NCBI GenBank assembly: GCA_035610365.1
Contig: CM069437.1
Location: 58,862,093-58,926,092, forward strand
Source of the DNA: Aquatica leii
Lineage: Eukaryota; Arthropoda; Insecta; Coleoptera; Lampyridae
Length of the DNA stretch: 64,000 nucleotides
Direction: 5' to 3'
Every line of letters starts with the position of its first letter. Position 1 is the first letter of the stretch. The notes under the pieces are model-generated. The model made no database searches. It saw only the letters and a list, made by a program, of their open reading frames with translations, and was not told where the DNA came from. Positions 30,328 to 42,099 of the stretch are shown here, one piece after another. The translations under genes and the position numbers were made by a program.

Positions 30328-31688
30328 TAGTATATTATATATCAAGGTTGAGAAGTGCATATATATATGGATATAAATCGCGCAGGTTATAATGAACTTC
30401 TCAACCGTGGTATATATACAATTTTTTCCACTACTAGAATTATTAAAACCTTTCTACCTGTTACTAAATTGAATTTAAAAATATATTAATTTTAAATTAA
30501 AAATCAAGTCAGCGATTCTGACAGTTTTCATTAGTTTAATAGAATTAATTTTGACAATTTCTAATTGTGATTTAAATCACAAAAATAAACAGATAACGTA
30601 AGTTTTTATTGCTAAAGTTGTTTAAATTGTTTAAAAACATTATTATTTTAAGCATTGATTATATCTAAAACATATTTAACTCAAAAACATTCACATTTAA
30701 TTAAGCGCGAACTTCAAATAACTTCCTTTTTAAAATCAAATTAATTTATTAATTGAACGATTATAAGCTTAAATTAGCATTAAATAAAATCTCTTGCTCT
30801 TGGTACGCAGTTTCGTAAACTTTTTTTCTTTGAAACTGTTGTAGTATTATCAGAAAATGTAAATATGTTCATTATTAACTACTAGTTAATAATGAAATAT
30901 TTACCTGCGCTTAAAAAGTACAACTTCACGACCTACTATTATACGTAATAATGCAAGCGTATACAACTAGTACTGGAAAATAGTATATTATATATCAAGG
31001 TTGAGAAGTGCATCATTATAACCTAAGCGATAGATTATATCGCGAGACGCGAAGCGTCGAGGGATATAAATCGCGCAGGTTATAATGAACTTCTCAACCG
31101 TGTTATATATACAATTTTTTCCACTACTAGAATTATTAAAACCTTTCTACCTGTTACTAAATCAAATTTAAAATTTAAGTTATTAATTTTAAATTAAAAA
31201 TCAAGTTAGTAATTCTGACAGCTGTCATTAGTTTAATAGAATTAATTTTGTCGTAATTCTTAATTGTGATTTAAAACACAAAAATAAACAGATAACGTAA
31301 GTTTTTATTGCTAAAGTTGTTTAAATTGTTTCAAAACATTATTATTTTAAGCATTGATTATATCTAAAACATATTTAACTCAATAATACTCACATTTAAT
31401 TAAGCGCGAACTTCAAATAACTTACTTTTTAAAATCAAATTAATTTATTAATTGAACGATTATAAGCTTAAATTAGCATTAAATAAAATCTCTTGCTCTT
31501 GGTACGCAGTTTGGTAAACTTTTTTTCTTTGAAACTGTTGTAGTATTATCAGAAAATGTAAATATGTTCATTATTAACTACTAGTTAATAATGAAATATT
31601 ATTTACCTGCGCTTAAAAAAGTACAACTTCACGGCCTTCTATTATACGTAATAATGCAAGCGTATACAACTAGTAGTGGAAAAAAATA
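30328..31688. repeat. Tandem duplication of a palindromic 0.65-kb unit
   Basis: Two copies with a period of 653 bp (30328-30980 and 30981-31688) start with the same TAGTATATTATATATCAAGG and are about 95 percent identical over most of their length. Each holds a large inverted repeat around AGGTTATAATGAACTTCTC, plus TTTTTTCCACTACTAG near the start and its complement CTAGTAGTGGAAAA at the end. The second copy has the full palindrome (30990-31111) with a nested GACGC-GAA-GCGTC hairpin at its centre; the first has lost part of one arm. No protein is encoded. Confidence 0.8.
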
Positions 31689-32400
31689 TTTATTTTATGC
31701 AAAAACAAATTTTTTTACTCAAAAAGTTATTAAAAAAATGTTTTCTTTGTATTAAAGGTTTAAAACCGTGACGTTATCATGACTTTTATCGTCGCGATTC
31801 ACAATAATTTACCCACTACCTGTCCACTACATTGTGTCAAACGACAGGAAACTTTCGGTAGCACACGAGTCGACTTTATAGTATCAATTCTTGGTAACAA
31901 CGTCTTAGTTCATAGTAATGATTAGTGTGCGGATTTCCGGTATTGTATTACTGTTTCCACAATAATTAGTTAAGCAGTTAAACATCCGTAGAAATAAATG
32001 AAATAATTAATTTTGTTTTCACCACATTTCTCTGATGAAACGTATAAAAATTCTTAATGAATTTGCAAAACTGACGTGTTCACAAAAACATTTAAAAAAC
32101 GATTCAAACAATTTTTGACTGGTTATAATCGATCCTCTTATGATTTAATAAGTAATAAAATCTCCAAAAAGATTAATGAATAATTCTACAAAATAACCAG
32201 AAGTATCAATTTATCAATTCTTTAATTTAGAAAAATGTAAATTCTAACTACATCGAAAAGATAAAAAGTGAAAGAATCCCTAAATTTATTTTAGTTGAAT
32301 ATAATTAGGATTATTATTTAAAAATATAGTTTTATGTTATAATTTGTATTTTATTTGATAAAGTTATTTATTTATTTTTCCAATTCATATATGCAGAAAA
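31689..32400. other. Non-coding AT-rich sequence
   Basis: No gene or clear repeat. It lies next to the 3' side of the decayed gypsy, whose LTR could not be recognised here. Confidence 0.35.
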
Positions 32401-32412
32401 GGGGAGAGATGA

Positions 32413-32838
32413 CTACCTCCTACATATCCTACAGTCATCTAAAAGGGACGTCCCGTAGGTACTTTGTACTTCTTTAACGTAAGTATCCCACGTGTCACTG
32501 TCGATACTTGTCGTAGCCAACATCGTAACGATTGTTTTATTGTATCTCTCAAATTGACCGTTAGTGGTAAGTGTGGCGACGGAATTCAGTGTATGTTTTA
32601 TAACGTATGATTCACAAAATATGTGAAAACTTCGAGATGTGAAAGCGGACTTGCTAATTTCGAAATGGCAGACATGGTCCAGATGAATCGTGTGAAATGC
32701 CGGCTTTTCTATATTATGAAGTTTACCTTGCTTTTTTCCGATACAGTTTTTGTAGTATGCACAATATAAACAAGCTTTTATATACGTTGCCACAAATCGA
32801 TCCGCTTTAAAGTATTTTCGACACTCATGCTTCGTCAT
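32413..32838 (-). pseudogene. Gypsy integrase fragment with internal deletion
   Basis: 141 codons. The HHCC domain (H4, C25, C28) is followed by GKLHNIEKPAFHTIHLDH, then the sequence skips to TTNGQFERYNKTI, the third catalytic Glu region. The second catalytic Asp is missing. Confidence 0.75.
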
Positions 32839-33550
32839 GCCATAACCGGTTACGATACTTATCTCGTAACTTAAAAAGGCAGCGACTTACTCCGTGAATG
32901 AATTCAGCTGTCTACTATCGACGCACATTCAGTATTCACCCGTTTTCTTCTTAACAAATAACACTGGGCTAGCGTATGCGGAATTAGACTACCTTATAAT
33001 GTTAGCCAATTACCCGTAACACACAATCTTTTCTTTGTCTTCAATTTTTAATAGTAACAGAAACTTCCTGTGTCTACTAAACACTTTAAACTGTTTTCCG
33101 TTTAACATCACAGAAATGACGTAATGAGTCACCGTAGCTTTATTAATGATTGATGCTTCGTAAGCATTGCTTTTTCTAGTATCTTTGAAAGGACAGTTCC
33201 ATTGTACCTTTCCAAGACGTTTGAAACCGTAACACTTAAACTTTGGTTTTAAACATACCTTTGTGCGATGGGGACCTTTGCGGTTGCAAGACTAACATTT
33301 CTCCTTTAGTTATGTTATCGGGAAGTTTAATTGGACCTTGAGATACTGCCTCTCGTTTTACTTGTTCTTTCGATGGTATATTTCCTAATGTACTAAGATA
33401 TGCGTACAATCGGCTGGTGTCGTAGAATCGCGAAGACCTTGCTGATCAAGCAAATTTTTCATCGGCGATTCCTCCGATGACTGCATCTACGAGGTGAGGT
33501 TCCGTTATCCGTAGTTTTAGTGCTCTCAGTCGATCTAACTTGTTAAAACA

Positions 33551-34427
33551 GTATTCGCCATAGAGAAACAAAGGGGAAGAGTATCAACTACTATATACAA
33601 ATGTGACCGTTAGTTCTAAAAACCGTCCTTCGGGGCGTTGGTGGGCAATTTTGTAGGTGCGCAACGTTAATAAGATTGGTTCAGTTTCTCGCTAAATTGT
33701 CATTGTAAGTTTGTTGTAAGTTTCTAACCTTGTTCGGGTGAGTATTCTCTTTAAATGTAATTTTTAAATAAATATATTATAATATTTACTAGTTTTGAGT
33801 ATAATCTTAATCAAAATTAATATATAATTATGCAAATGAATACCAACATGCAATGATTCTAATATTTTTCAAGTTTGTTATTTACAATTATCTTAACTTT
33901 AATCGACATTACACATAATAGCCATGTTAATTACTTATAATTATTGTAAAATATGATTATTAATTTAAATTATGTTTTCTATTCCAATAGATTATACATC
34001 GTCCTATTGTTCAACACGATTTATTTAAAAAATATTTAATTTAACTCTGCTTGTGATGACGATTTGCTGAACAAGTAGCATTGGAGTCATCACTGCTGGT
34101 CCCAAGCTCGGATGAAAGAGGAGGGAATATAAACATGAATTCACTAAGATTCAAGAAAGATCGTAGATTGTTTTTAAATGTAAAATTATATTTTCTGTAT
34201 GTAATAAACTGTTAAATATTAATTTTATTTTTGTTTATTTGTATATAAATTAATATCTACTTTTGAATTTAAGTGGAAATGCGCGCTTTTGTTTGTTGGT
34301 AAAGTAGAATTATTTATTATCATTTGACACCGTTTTAGTTCTAAAAACCGCCCTTCGGGGCGTTGTAACGTCCGAAAAATTTGTACAGAGTTGATACTCT
34401 TCCCCTTTGTTTCTCTATGGTATTCGC
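33551..34427. mobile_element. P-element-like MITE, 861 bp, in gypsy gag
   Basis: Perfect 31-bp inverted termini lie at 33559-33589 and 34389-34419 (starting CATAGAGAAACAAAGGGG). An exact 8-bp target duplication GTATTCGC flanks them at 33551-33558 and 34420-34427. Terminal CA, a 31-bp terminus and an 8-bp duplication match the P superfamily. The interior is AT-rich and non-coding. Two direct copies of a TTCG-tetraloop hairpin (about 33612 and 34336) sit 20-50 bp inside the ends. Because the termini are identical and the duplication intact, this insertion is recent relative to the gypsy it splits. Confidence 0.8.
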
Positions 34428-34800
34428 TAAGATCCTGGCAGTCACTGGTCTCATATAAGGCGGCTTCTCGCAATAACTTATCTTATATTATATATCGTGC
34501 CAATTTATTGTCAGTTGATCTTGGGCCATGCCGTCTATACTGTTGGCGACTAGTTTTACAATCTTAAGGTTGTCCCAGTTGTAGCACTTGGTCAACTCAT
34601 CTACTCGTTTGATCCAAATATCAATTGACTGTTCTGACTTTTGTGGGTCGAACACCGAATTCGTCTTCGCTTCTCCAGAGTGATAGTAGACATCGTGCTT
34701 AGTCTTCGTTTGGATTCCCTACGACGCGAACGATTGCAACATTGCGCAGTTTCACACTTTCCAAATTTAATAGTGTTTTTCTTTGCACTTTTGGGCACTA

Positions 34801-35960
34801 AGCCACCCCACCTTTGATTTGTAAGAAAATAATAGTCTTCGGTTGTATTATACTTTATTTTAATGGCATGTTTTCTCGGCGGCCGTCATAATACTCTCCT
34901 ACCCTCGCGTTCGGTCGGAGGAGATCGGATACCCCGTTTTGTCTTACAAAAGCCACCATATAATGTTATTAATTTAGCAAACAGAAAATGTCTTCTAATT
35001 TCATCATGTTTATTGTGACGTCACCGATGTTTTTTTTAATTGATTTGAATTATTGGTAGATTATTGTAGAGTAATTTTACATACCTATTTTACTGATCTA
35101 AAATAAAATTTTTGCATAAAACTGCGGTTTATTAAACCGTGTCCTAATAATGGGCTGTCAACAATGTTTTGCAAGTTGTAACTTGCGAACAATATAGATC
35201 ACCCTGTTCTCCCACAAAATAATTGCACAAGGATTTTATATTGTTCTTTAATGGAAACAAAAAACAACGTTTACTATAAGCACCTATAAGATTAGTAAAA
35301 AAAATGATCCCGACAGCGGCGACAGCCCTCAACGTGTTTGCTATAACCGCCATTGAAGACGATAAGAATCCAGACATTACATTAAAATAACCCAAAAAAT
35401 ACATAGAATTTACGTCAGTATTCCCGTGTAATAACAAAAAATGCATTTACCAAAGTTCAGTGTAATTTAAAAGTCGTTTCAACAAAATTTTTGATGACAC
35501 ATAAAAAACACGAACCTTGACCGTTGAGTCACTATCAAAATTACATATTTTCATAGTTGGCTGCATTGTCATAATAAAAACAAAATGCAACTGCATGCGT
35601 AACAAGTTATGGATTCGCAAGCTTAATGGCTAATTTAAAAAAAATAAAAATAAAAGTTTACCAATTTCATGTTTCGCTGTGCGGAATTAAAAAAGTTTTG
35701 ACGTAAACGTGCAAATCAATGGCCTGAACTTGACACGCTTTATACCGAAACGCATGTGCACGTAAACTGGGGCGTAAAATAGGGCAACCTGACATTGACC
35801 CATTTCCAACTAGCAGGGTAAATGTTTAGCAGACACATTTTAAGGGTAAATTCGCTGAGAGAAGGTTGTTGGGCAATACCAATAAGGCTGTGAACAAAAG
35901 CAATTTTAAAGTAACAGATACTACGATTGTTACATTTTAAATTAATCGTTTCAATTTTAG
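34801..35960. other. Intergenic region upstream of CAD; probable 5' UTR and promoter
   Basis: No confident gene. A minus-strand 100-codon frame (35446-35144) has hydrophobic stretches but no recognisable family. TTTTAG directly precedes the CAD start codon at 35961, so a 5' UTR exon may be spliced on from somewhere in this region. Confidence 0.4.
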
Positions 35961-36393
35961 ATGGGCACTCTTCGTGGTTTTAAAGTAACAGACTCCGAAA
36001 GAAAAACTAGAGTTGGAATAGCAGCGAGAAGTTTCGAAGATTTAAAGAAGAAGACTTTGGAGAAGTTTAAGCTTAAGTTACCAGAAGAAGAGATCACTTT
36101 TCAAACTTCTGACGGAACTATAGTCGAAAGCAATGACTATTTCGAAACGTTAGAAGCTCAAACGCTTTTAATTTGGGTGAAGAAAGGCGAACGAGTTGAG
36201 ACTGATGCTGAGATTTTATACAAGACTATTCGGGAAGTCAACGAGGAATATTTAAGTGCCGGCGAAAAAGTTCAGGAGTTTTTTACTCAGAAAATGAAAA
36301 ATAAGGTTTTTAAGTTAGCCGAAGTATTGAAGGAAATCGATAGCAGTAAGACATTATGCTCGACTAAAGAGGAGCATCCGGAATGGTTCGAAG
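35961..36393 (+). CDS. DFFB: Caspase-activated DNase (CAD/DFF40), exon 1: CIDE-N domain
   Basis: CAD is the endonuclease that cuts chromatin between nucleosomes in apoptosis after caspase removal of its inhibitor ICAD. This exon encodes residues 1-144. The CIDE-N domain spans about 5-80 (GFKVTDSERKTRVGIAARSF, then SDGTIVESNDYFETLEAQTL, then LIWVKKGE); it is the surface that pairs with the CIDE-N of ICAD. The following helix (AEVLKEIDSSKTLCSTKEEH) begins the dimerisation region. The donor is GAAG|GTAAGT at 36393/36394. With exon 2 the protein has 336 residues against 338 in human DFF40. An AG directly before the ATG suggests an upstream non-coding exon. Insect CAD is known from Drosophila as Drep4. 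No ICAD gene is in the window. Confidence 0.95.
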
Positions 36394-37703
36394 GTAAGTT
36401 TTTCATATAGTAGTTTTCGACACATCTTTTTTTTGGGTGGCGTGTAGGATTCACTGCGGCAGTTGAATTTGAATTTCTATAAATCATCTTAGTTATCATC
36501 CAGTATACGAAATCAGTGGGTAAGCAAGTTGGTTGTTGATTTAAACGTTGCATCTTAATCTAACTGTATTGCTCTCAAAGAATCGAAACGTAAAAACTGG
36601 TAGCAAAAAAAAGGATCTAGAAGTGGCTGGATGCGGCCTGTACTTTTTTTAATTACAATATGTAGTTGTGTTAAATTTTTTTACCAATGAGTTGTAATTA
36701 AGCATTAAGATTTGAAACTGTAAATATATTGAGTTTGGCAGATTCTTTTGTTCTCCACGATCCTTATTTCTGCTTCTTCCCTTTAGTTTTTTGCTGGTTT
36801 TAACTTACGGAATTTGTTTAGTCAGTAGTACGAATTTTGGCTTAATTCATGATTTTGTTGTTTAAACAGCGAGATACTTTTCATATATTTAGCTAAAGAT
36901 AGGTTCAGTTTAGTGTTCCTTAAGATCATCTGTATGCAAAATAAGAAAAATAAATTTCAAGTAGATGGGAGCGGGAAATATGAGCAAAGCATTAAACCTG
37001 ACTATTTCAGATTTTCTATTTGCTTCTGTTGCACCACTTAAGATTATAAAAAATATGAATAAATTTTAATTTTCTTTCATTTACGTTCTTATCTCGAAGT
37101 ATTCTTAGAGATAAATCAATAAAAACCATTTTAGTGCCCTTGAGTTTTACAATGATTTATTACACTTTGTATTTTGAGGTTGAAGTTACGCAAGAATAAT
37201 CTGGCTTAAAATGTTTTCTAAAATTTATACATGCATACTTTGTTGTCCGCCAAATTTCGACTTTTCTATGAGATCAATATGAAACTAACTTTCCTAAAAT
37301 AAGTTTTTATGTGAAAAAAAACAGCACTGATATAATTGCAGATTGTTTATAAATCTTAAATACTTACATGCACAAGGTATTATACAGTAAATCTAAATAG
37401 AAAATAAGAAGTCACATTAAATACTTTACCAATATAACTGTTTTAAAAATCGGTTTTAAGTAGGTTTAGATAAAGATACAATCAAAGTCATAAGGTCAAG
37501 TTAGATAACTGTGCTACAATTTTACAACAATTAAAAAAATGTACGCAGACTGACCGCGTCTGTTGTGTCGGCCATCTATAACGCATTTTCTGACTTGACT
37601 TTATTTTATCAATTATCAAAATTTTGGCTGTTACATATCACTCAAAAAGCTGATTGAAAAAATACTTGATCATTTACTTATAATAATTTTTTTGACGACT
37701 AGT

Positions 37704-37815
37704 TCCACCAACACGACTTAAACTTAAGCAAAGCTTAAAACTAAGATACAATTGTTAAAACCTTAATACGGTTGTTTTTAAGCATTGCTTAAGTTTAAGT
37801 CGTGTTGGTGGAACC
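37704..37815. mobile_element. Hairpin MITE, about 112 bp
   Basis: GTTCCACCAACACGACTTAA and the following ACTTAAGCAAAGCTTAAAA are matched by an almost perfect inverted copy ending GTGTTGGTGGAAC at 37814. The unit can fold into one long hairpin with about 40 bp per arm. Confidence 0.75.
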
Positions 37816-37839
37816 GGCCGTTAGTGACGTATTTTCAGT

Positions 37840-38526
37840 GTTGTGACCACTGATCTCTATAATAATATGGATAGCTGATACTTATGAGAAAACAATTTCA
37901 ATATGGGATTAGACTGTGTAGAAGACAGCGCCACACAATACTGAGATTAGAACTAAATTAAACGAATTTTACTTGACAACAATACCGCTATTTTTTAAAA
38001 AAATTTATGTTCATTCATTTTGTTGAAATTGCATAATGATTGACGGAATTGCATAAAACTAAAATTTTGTGAAATTTAATGACGAATCGAATTTTAATTA
38101 GTTTCAATAAGATTATACAAAAAAAATAACACAGTTAGTCATTTTAACTCGCTTAAGAATAAATCACACATGCTTAACATACTTGTAGATTTAACGATCG
38201 AACGCGTGACAAAATTACTAAGAAATCAAGAAAATTAAAAAGCATAACATACATATTGAAATAAGAATCCAAAGCACAAGCTACTACTGATGCGCCCAAA
38301 AAATTATCAAAATATTTTTAAACATACTAATCTATTTAGAAAATATTTTACAAAAATATTAATATTTTTGACAATTGCAGTCACAAACTGTCACAAAAAA
38401 GTATGGTTAGCGCTACATTTTAGTTCTTGTCTCAGTAATGAGTGGTGCTGATGATTTCTCTAAAGCTGTCAATGTCAGACTACAGTATCAGCTATGCATA
38501 TTATTATAGAGATCAGTGGTTGTGAC
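37840..38526. mobile_element. hAT MITE, 671 bp, with 8-bp target duplication
   Basis: CACTGATCTCTATAATAATA at 37848 is matched by its inverted complement ending 38518, followed inward on both sides by GATAGCTGATACT-like sequence. GTTGTGAC flanks both sides (37840-37847 and 38519-38526). No coding sequence. Confidence 0.8.
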
Positions 38527-38660
38527 GTATCTAGATACAAGTATCTAGATTCAGTATCTAGATACTTTTTGAGTATCTAGTTACATATCTAGATACATTG
38601 GACAAAATGTAACTGTATCTAAATACATTTTTCGTTGTATCTAAATGGTTTAGATACTTT
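38527..38660 (+). repeat. GTATCTAGATAC palindrome cluster
   Basis: About ten copies of TATCTAGATA or close variants occur in 130 bp, resembling the AGGTAC cluster of the hAT at 15.7 kb in layout. Confidence 0.7.
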
Positions 38661-39030
38661 TCCTTGCTCAGATTTTAAATTATACAAGTTGTTATCCAAC
38701 ATCGAGGTACTTTCTTTTGTCAGTTATGACTTATGGTACATCCTGTGCATTACAATTGGAAACTTTTTATTGGTGTTTTCTGGTTTGGTGGCATTGTTGC
38801 CATATCTGAAGATTTCGCATTTCGTGATTTTAGTATTCCACTTGCGCTTTGGTGATTTTTTACTAGTTTTGGAAAAATCGTTTTTATTGAAAGAAAAAAT
38901 CTAGTGATTTTGTATATGTCTGGTGTTTTTTAAAACGTCAGCCTTGTGATTTACAACTTTTAGGCATGACAACGCTGGTTGTTGGTTTACTATTAACTCG
39001 AAATAGAATGTCGGACATTTAAAATGCTAT

Positions 39031-39172
39031 TGTAACGTTTATTAAATCTAATTAACGTATTTATACTAAAAATGTGTACACGTTTATAACTACACGAACT
39101 AATTAAATTTAACGATAATGTCTGCGGATATCTTTTGTTTATCTTAAAACTGACACTCGTTTACATTAAAGT
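39031..39172 (-). repeat. Truncated 3' LTR of the reverse gypsy
   Basis: Matches 43490-43680 except for a small missing block after AACGATA. Confidence 0.8.
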
Positions 39173-40250
39173 CCACTTTTGTCTTGCCTCTGGGTGATTT
39201 TCGGATGCGATATATGACGTCATAGGGGTCCTTCCATTGCTTTTGCAGCTTCGGCAACAAACCACGTCTTCTTTGGGGACAACCACACCATGTCGCCAGG
39301 TTGAAACACACCATTTTGTGCCTTGACGTCATATCTAATCTTTATTCTGTCGCTGGCAATTTGTGTGTTTTTACGGACCTCCTCATGTACTTCGTCTAGC
39401 CTCTTGGTCAGCTTGCTGACGTAGTCTTCTCCAGCAACTTCTTCCGGTCTTCGTCCAAATTGGAGGTCGCATGGCAGTCGTATTTCGCGACCGAGCATCA
39501 CACAGGATGGTGTTTGGCCTGTGCTTTCGTGAACGGATGATCGGTATGCCATTAGGAAAAGGTGCAAATACTGATCCCAGTCTCTTTGGTGTTCGGACAC
39601 TACTTTGGCTAAGTATTTTCCCATTGTTCGATTCATCCGCTCAACCATGCCATCAGATTGAGGATGGAGAGGCGTCGTCCTAGTTTTCTTAATTCCCAAC
39701 AGTCGGCAAACTTTTTGAAACAGCCCAGACTCAAAGTTGCGGTCTTGATCGGGGTGTAATTCCAACGAAACTCCAAACCGACAGAAAAACTCTTTTACTA
39801 ATACGTCTGCAACGTGAAATAATCCATCGCCACTAGGATGTATTTATTTCCCGAATCGGATTCTGGGAACGGCTATGCGATGTCAATCGCTACTCTTTCC
39901 AAAGGGCTTCCTACATTGTATTGCTTTGCGCTTTCTCGCTGGACCGTTTCCTGATGCGCAGACCGTGTACTTATGGCAGCATTTCATGACGTCCTCTTTG
40001 TAATTCACCTAGTAGAATCGTTCTCGAACTTTTCCCAATGTCTTCTTAATGTCAAAGTGTCCTCCTGATGTACCATCGTAGAGATGCTTCAACATTTCTG
40101 ATACCTGGATCTTTGGCACCATCAACTGTAGTCTGTTTCCCGTGCCCTCGACACTTTCTAGGGATCGCTTAAGAAGACCGTCTTCTACTATCAAGGAGTC
40201 CCACTGCGCCCAGTACGCTTTGATATTTTTGCCCAAAGCACTCACTTCTT
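39173..40250 (-). pseudogene. Integrase of the reverse gypsy, frameshifted
   Basis: Residues match the copy at 6-1100: GKNIKAYWAQWDSL, GGHFDIKKTLGKVRER (40245-40009), then a broken zone (40005-39770), then LHPDQDRNFESG and MVERMNRTMGKY to RKSPRGKTKV (39765-39173). The frame across LLGIKKTRTTPLHPQSDG is intact here, which shows that the stop at 615-617 in the first copy is a frameshift. The sequence ends at the deletion joined to the LTR. Confidence 0.85.
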
Positions 40251-40314
40251 CCCAGGTTGGTAGTCGGCCGTTTTCTTTCTAGTTCAGGAATAGTCTTATT
40301 TCAGACTCGTTTCC

Positions 40315-41592
40315 TTATTCGCGACGCAACTGCTCGGATTCCCACTCGTCATCAACCATAGCAGTTCTCCGGAGGCATTCGACTTTTTCTTCAAGTCGCG
40401 AACAATGGCTGCAGTCCGCTGGACATGGTCTTCTGGACAAGGCATCAGCGTTCCAATGACTGCTTCCGGCACGGTGTTCTGTGTCACAGTCATTTTCTTG
40501 CAGTCTCTCAATCCATCTTGTCACTTGTCCTTCTGGGTTACGGAACTGCAATAGCCATTTTAAAGCGGCGTGGTCCGTTCTCAATTCTCACTAAAAATTT
40601 TCGTCCATACAAATATTTGTAGAAATGTTCTATGGACTTGACTGCTAACAGCTCCCTCCTAGTCACGCAATAATTCCTTTCTGGCCTGGACAAAACCTTG
40701 CTAAAATACGCGATAACTTTTCTCGTCCATCTTGAACTTGCGAAATGACCGCGCCTATGGCCAAATTGCTTGTGTCGGTATCCAAAACAAATATTCCATC
40801 TTCTCTTGGGTAACTCAAAATCGGCGAAGTGGCCAGGGCCTTTTTCAGTTGATAAAAAGCATTTTTACAGTCTTCATTTCATCTAAATTCTACTTCTTCT
40901 TCGATCAATTTCGTCAAAATTTGTCAATATTGGCAAATCCGGGTACAAATCGTCTATAATAGGTGCAAAACTAAAGAAAACTTCGGAGCTGATGTTTTTC
41001 CATTGGTCGTGGCCATTGCTTGCTTTGCTCGGATTTTGTCTGGGTCAGCCTTTACTCCATCTCTAGATACGACGTGGCCAAGGTATTGCACTTCTTTCTT
41101 AAATACGTGCAACTTCTTAAGGCTCAGTTTGAGGTTTGCCCACGTAGTCGCTGGAACACTTCTTTCAAATTGTTCAAGTGTTTTTTAAACGACGATCACG
41201 TCGTCTAGGTAAACCAAGCACGTCTTCCAAGACAGTCCGCCCAAGATGGTCTCCATCAAACGCTCGAACGTTGCAGGAACGTTACACAAGCTAATTTTAT
41301 GTTTCACCACGTTAGTTCTTACTTTGGAACCACTCTCCAGCGCGAACACATCTTGATACTCTTGGATCAACACTTTAATTTTAACCAGTTGGACTTGGCT
41401 GAGGTTTTGGCATTTGGAGGTAAGAATGTCCAATAGATGTTGTGGGCACTGCTTCGGCGACGTATCTTCGTTAGATTTCACCCATCTTACAATTTGAGAT
41501 ACTGGCGTGCATTGGCCTACCACGGTCTTCTTTTTCAACGTTACAGGATCTGAGTTGATATTTAAGATCTTTACAAACATCGTGTTTTTCAC
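40315..41592 (-). pseudogene. RT and RNase H of the reverse gypsy, broken
   Basis: RNase H ends with RTDHAALKWLLQFRNPEGQV at 40584-40530 and a Cys-rich connection. The RT palm ends TCLVYLDDVIVV (41215-41185) with the YLDD active site. Before it about 150 residues of the RT fingers have been deleted (HKISLCNVPATFERLMETIL). The stretch 41180-40600 has stops in all frames but still shows RT thumb segments. Confidence 0.8.
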
Positions 41593-42070
41593 TCGTACTT
41601 AAAGTTCTGCCAATGAGTAGTCTCTTTTCAACTAAGTCGCCCTCTATTCGTTCAATCGCGCGTATGTAGCCTTCTCGGATATTTCCATCCAGGCGTGCCA
41701 TCACCACACTTTCAGTCTTTGCAGGCAGAGTCACGTCTTCACTCAATAATACTCGCACGGCTGCCTTCTCTAACGAATAAAAAGGAATTTCTTTACTGTC
41801 GATCTTTAGGACATCGTTCTTCATATCCAAATGGAACCCATACTTCTTGATAACGTCCATTCCCAGGATAACATCTTTCGAGATGTCGGCTACCAGTACT
41901 TGACGGTCAAGTACTCCATTTTCCAAACCAGTGATTACTTTGACTTACTGTTACTGGTGATGTCTTTTCATTTTCCAATAACATGTCAAGACGAATGATG
42001 GTCTTCATCGCTCCCGTGTCAACCAGTAACGGAACACTTCTTCCGTTGATCTTGCCATCGAGATAAATGC
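41471..42070 (-). pseudogene. Aspartic protease of the reverse gypsy
   Basis: LLVDTGAMKTIIRLD (about 42035-41990) is the active-site motif. After a frameshift the frame at 41926 continues VLVADISKDVILGMDVIKKY, the second conserved strand, then the linker to RT. Confidence 0.8.
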
Positions 42071-42099
42071 TATGCAATTGCTTCGTGCTGACTATACTA

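Larger units (their letters stand above)
32413..34800 (-). pseudogene. Decayed Ty3/gypsy element (gag, knuckle, RT start, integrase) with a MITE insertion
   Basis: This is a different gypsy family from the one at 1-2347. On the minus strand the order is: gag capsid pieces (34700-34430, QLTINW), continuing after the MITE at 33550-33290 (FNKLDRLRALKLRITEPHLV, then DAVIGGI); a zinc-knuckle-like block around 33235-33180; then an RT start at 33000-32900 (SNSAYASPVLFVKKKTGEY); then a direct jump to the integrase at 32838. Protease and most of RT have been lost. The integrase frame (141 codons) keeps the H2C2 finger (KHECRKYF..CLYCAYYK) and HTIHLDHV but lacks the middle of the DDE core. No LTRs were recognised. 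Confidence 0.75.
37837..38960. mobile_element. hAT-like element end carrying the MITE; GTATCTAGATAC repeats
   Basis: Removing the MITE joins CAGTGTTGTGAC (37837) to GTATCTAGATACAAG (38527), a hAT-type terminus followed by dense TATCTAGATA palindromes (38527-38660). A possible opposite end, GACAACGCTG, lies at 38968. The interior (38660-38960) has TCTGGTGTTTTCTGG and GTGATTTT-type repeats but no transposase. Confidence 0.5.

Noticed and set aside
35144-35446. Minus-strand 100-codon frame with hydrophobic stretches, upstream of CAD
   Set aside because: No recognisable family, no splice partners and composition typical of AT-rich random frames.
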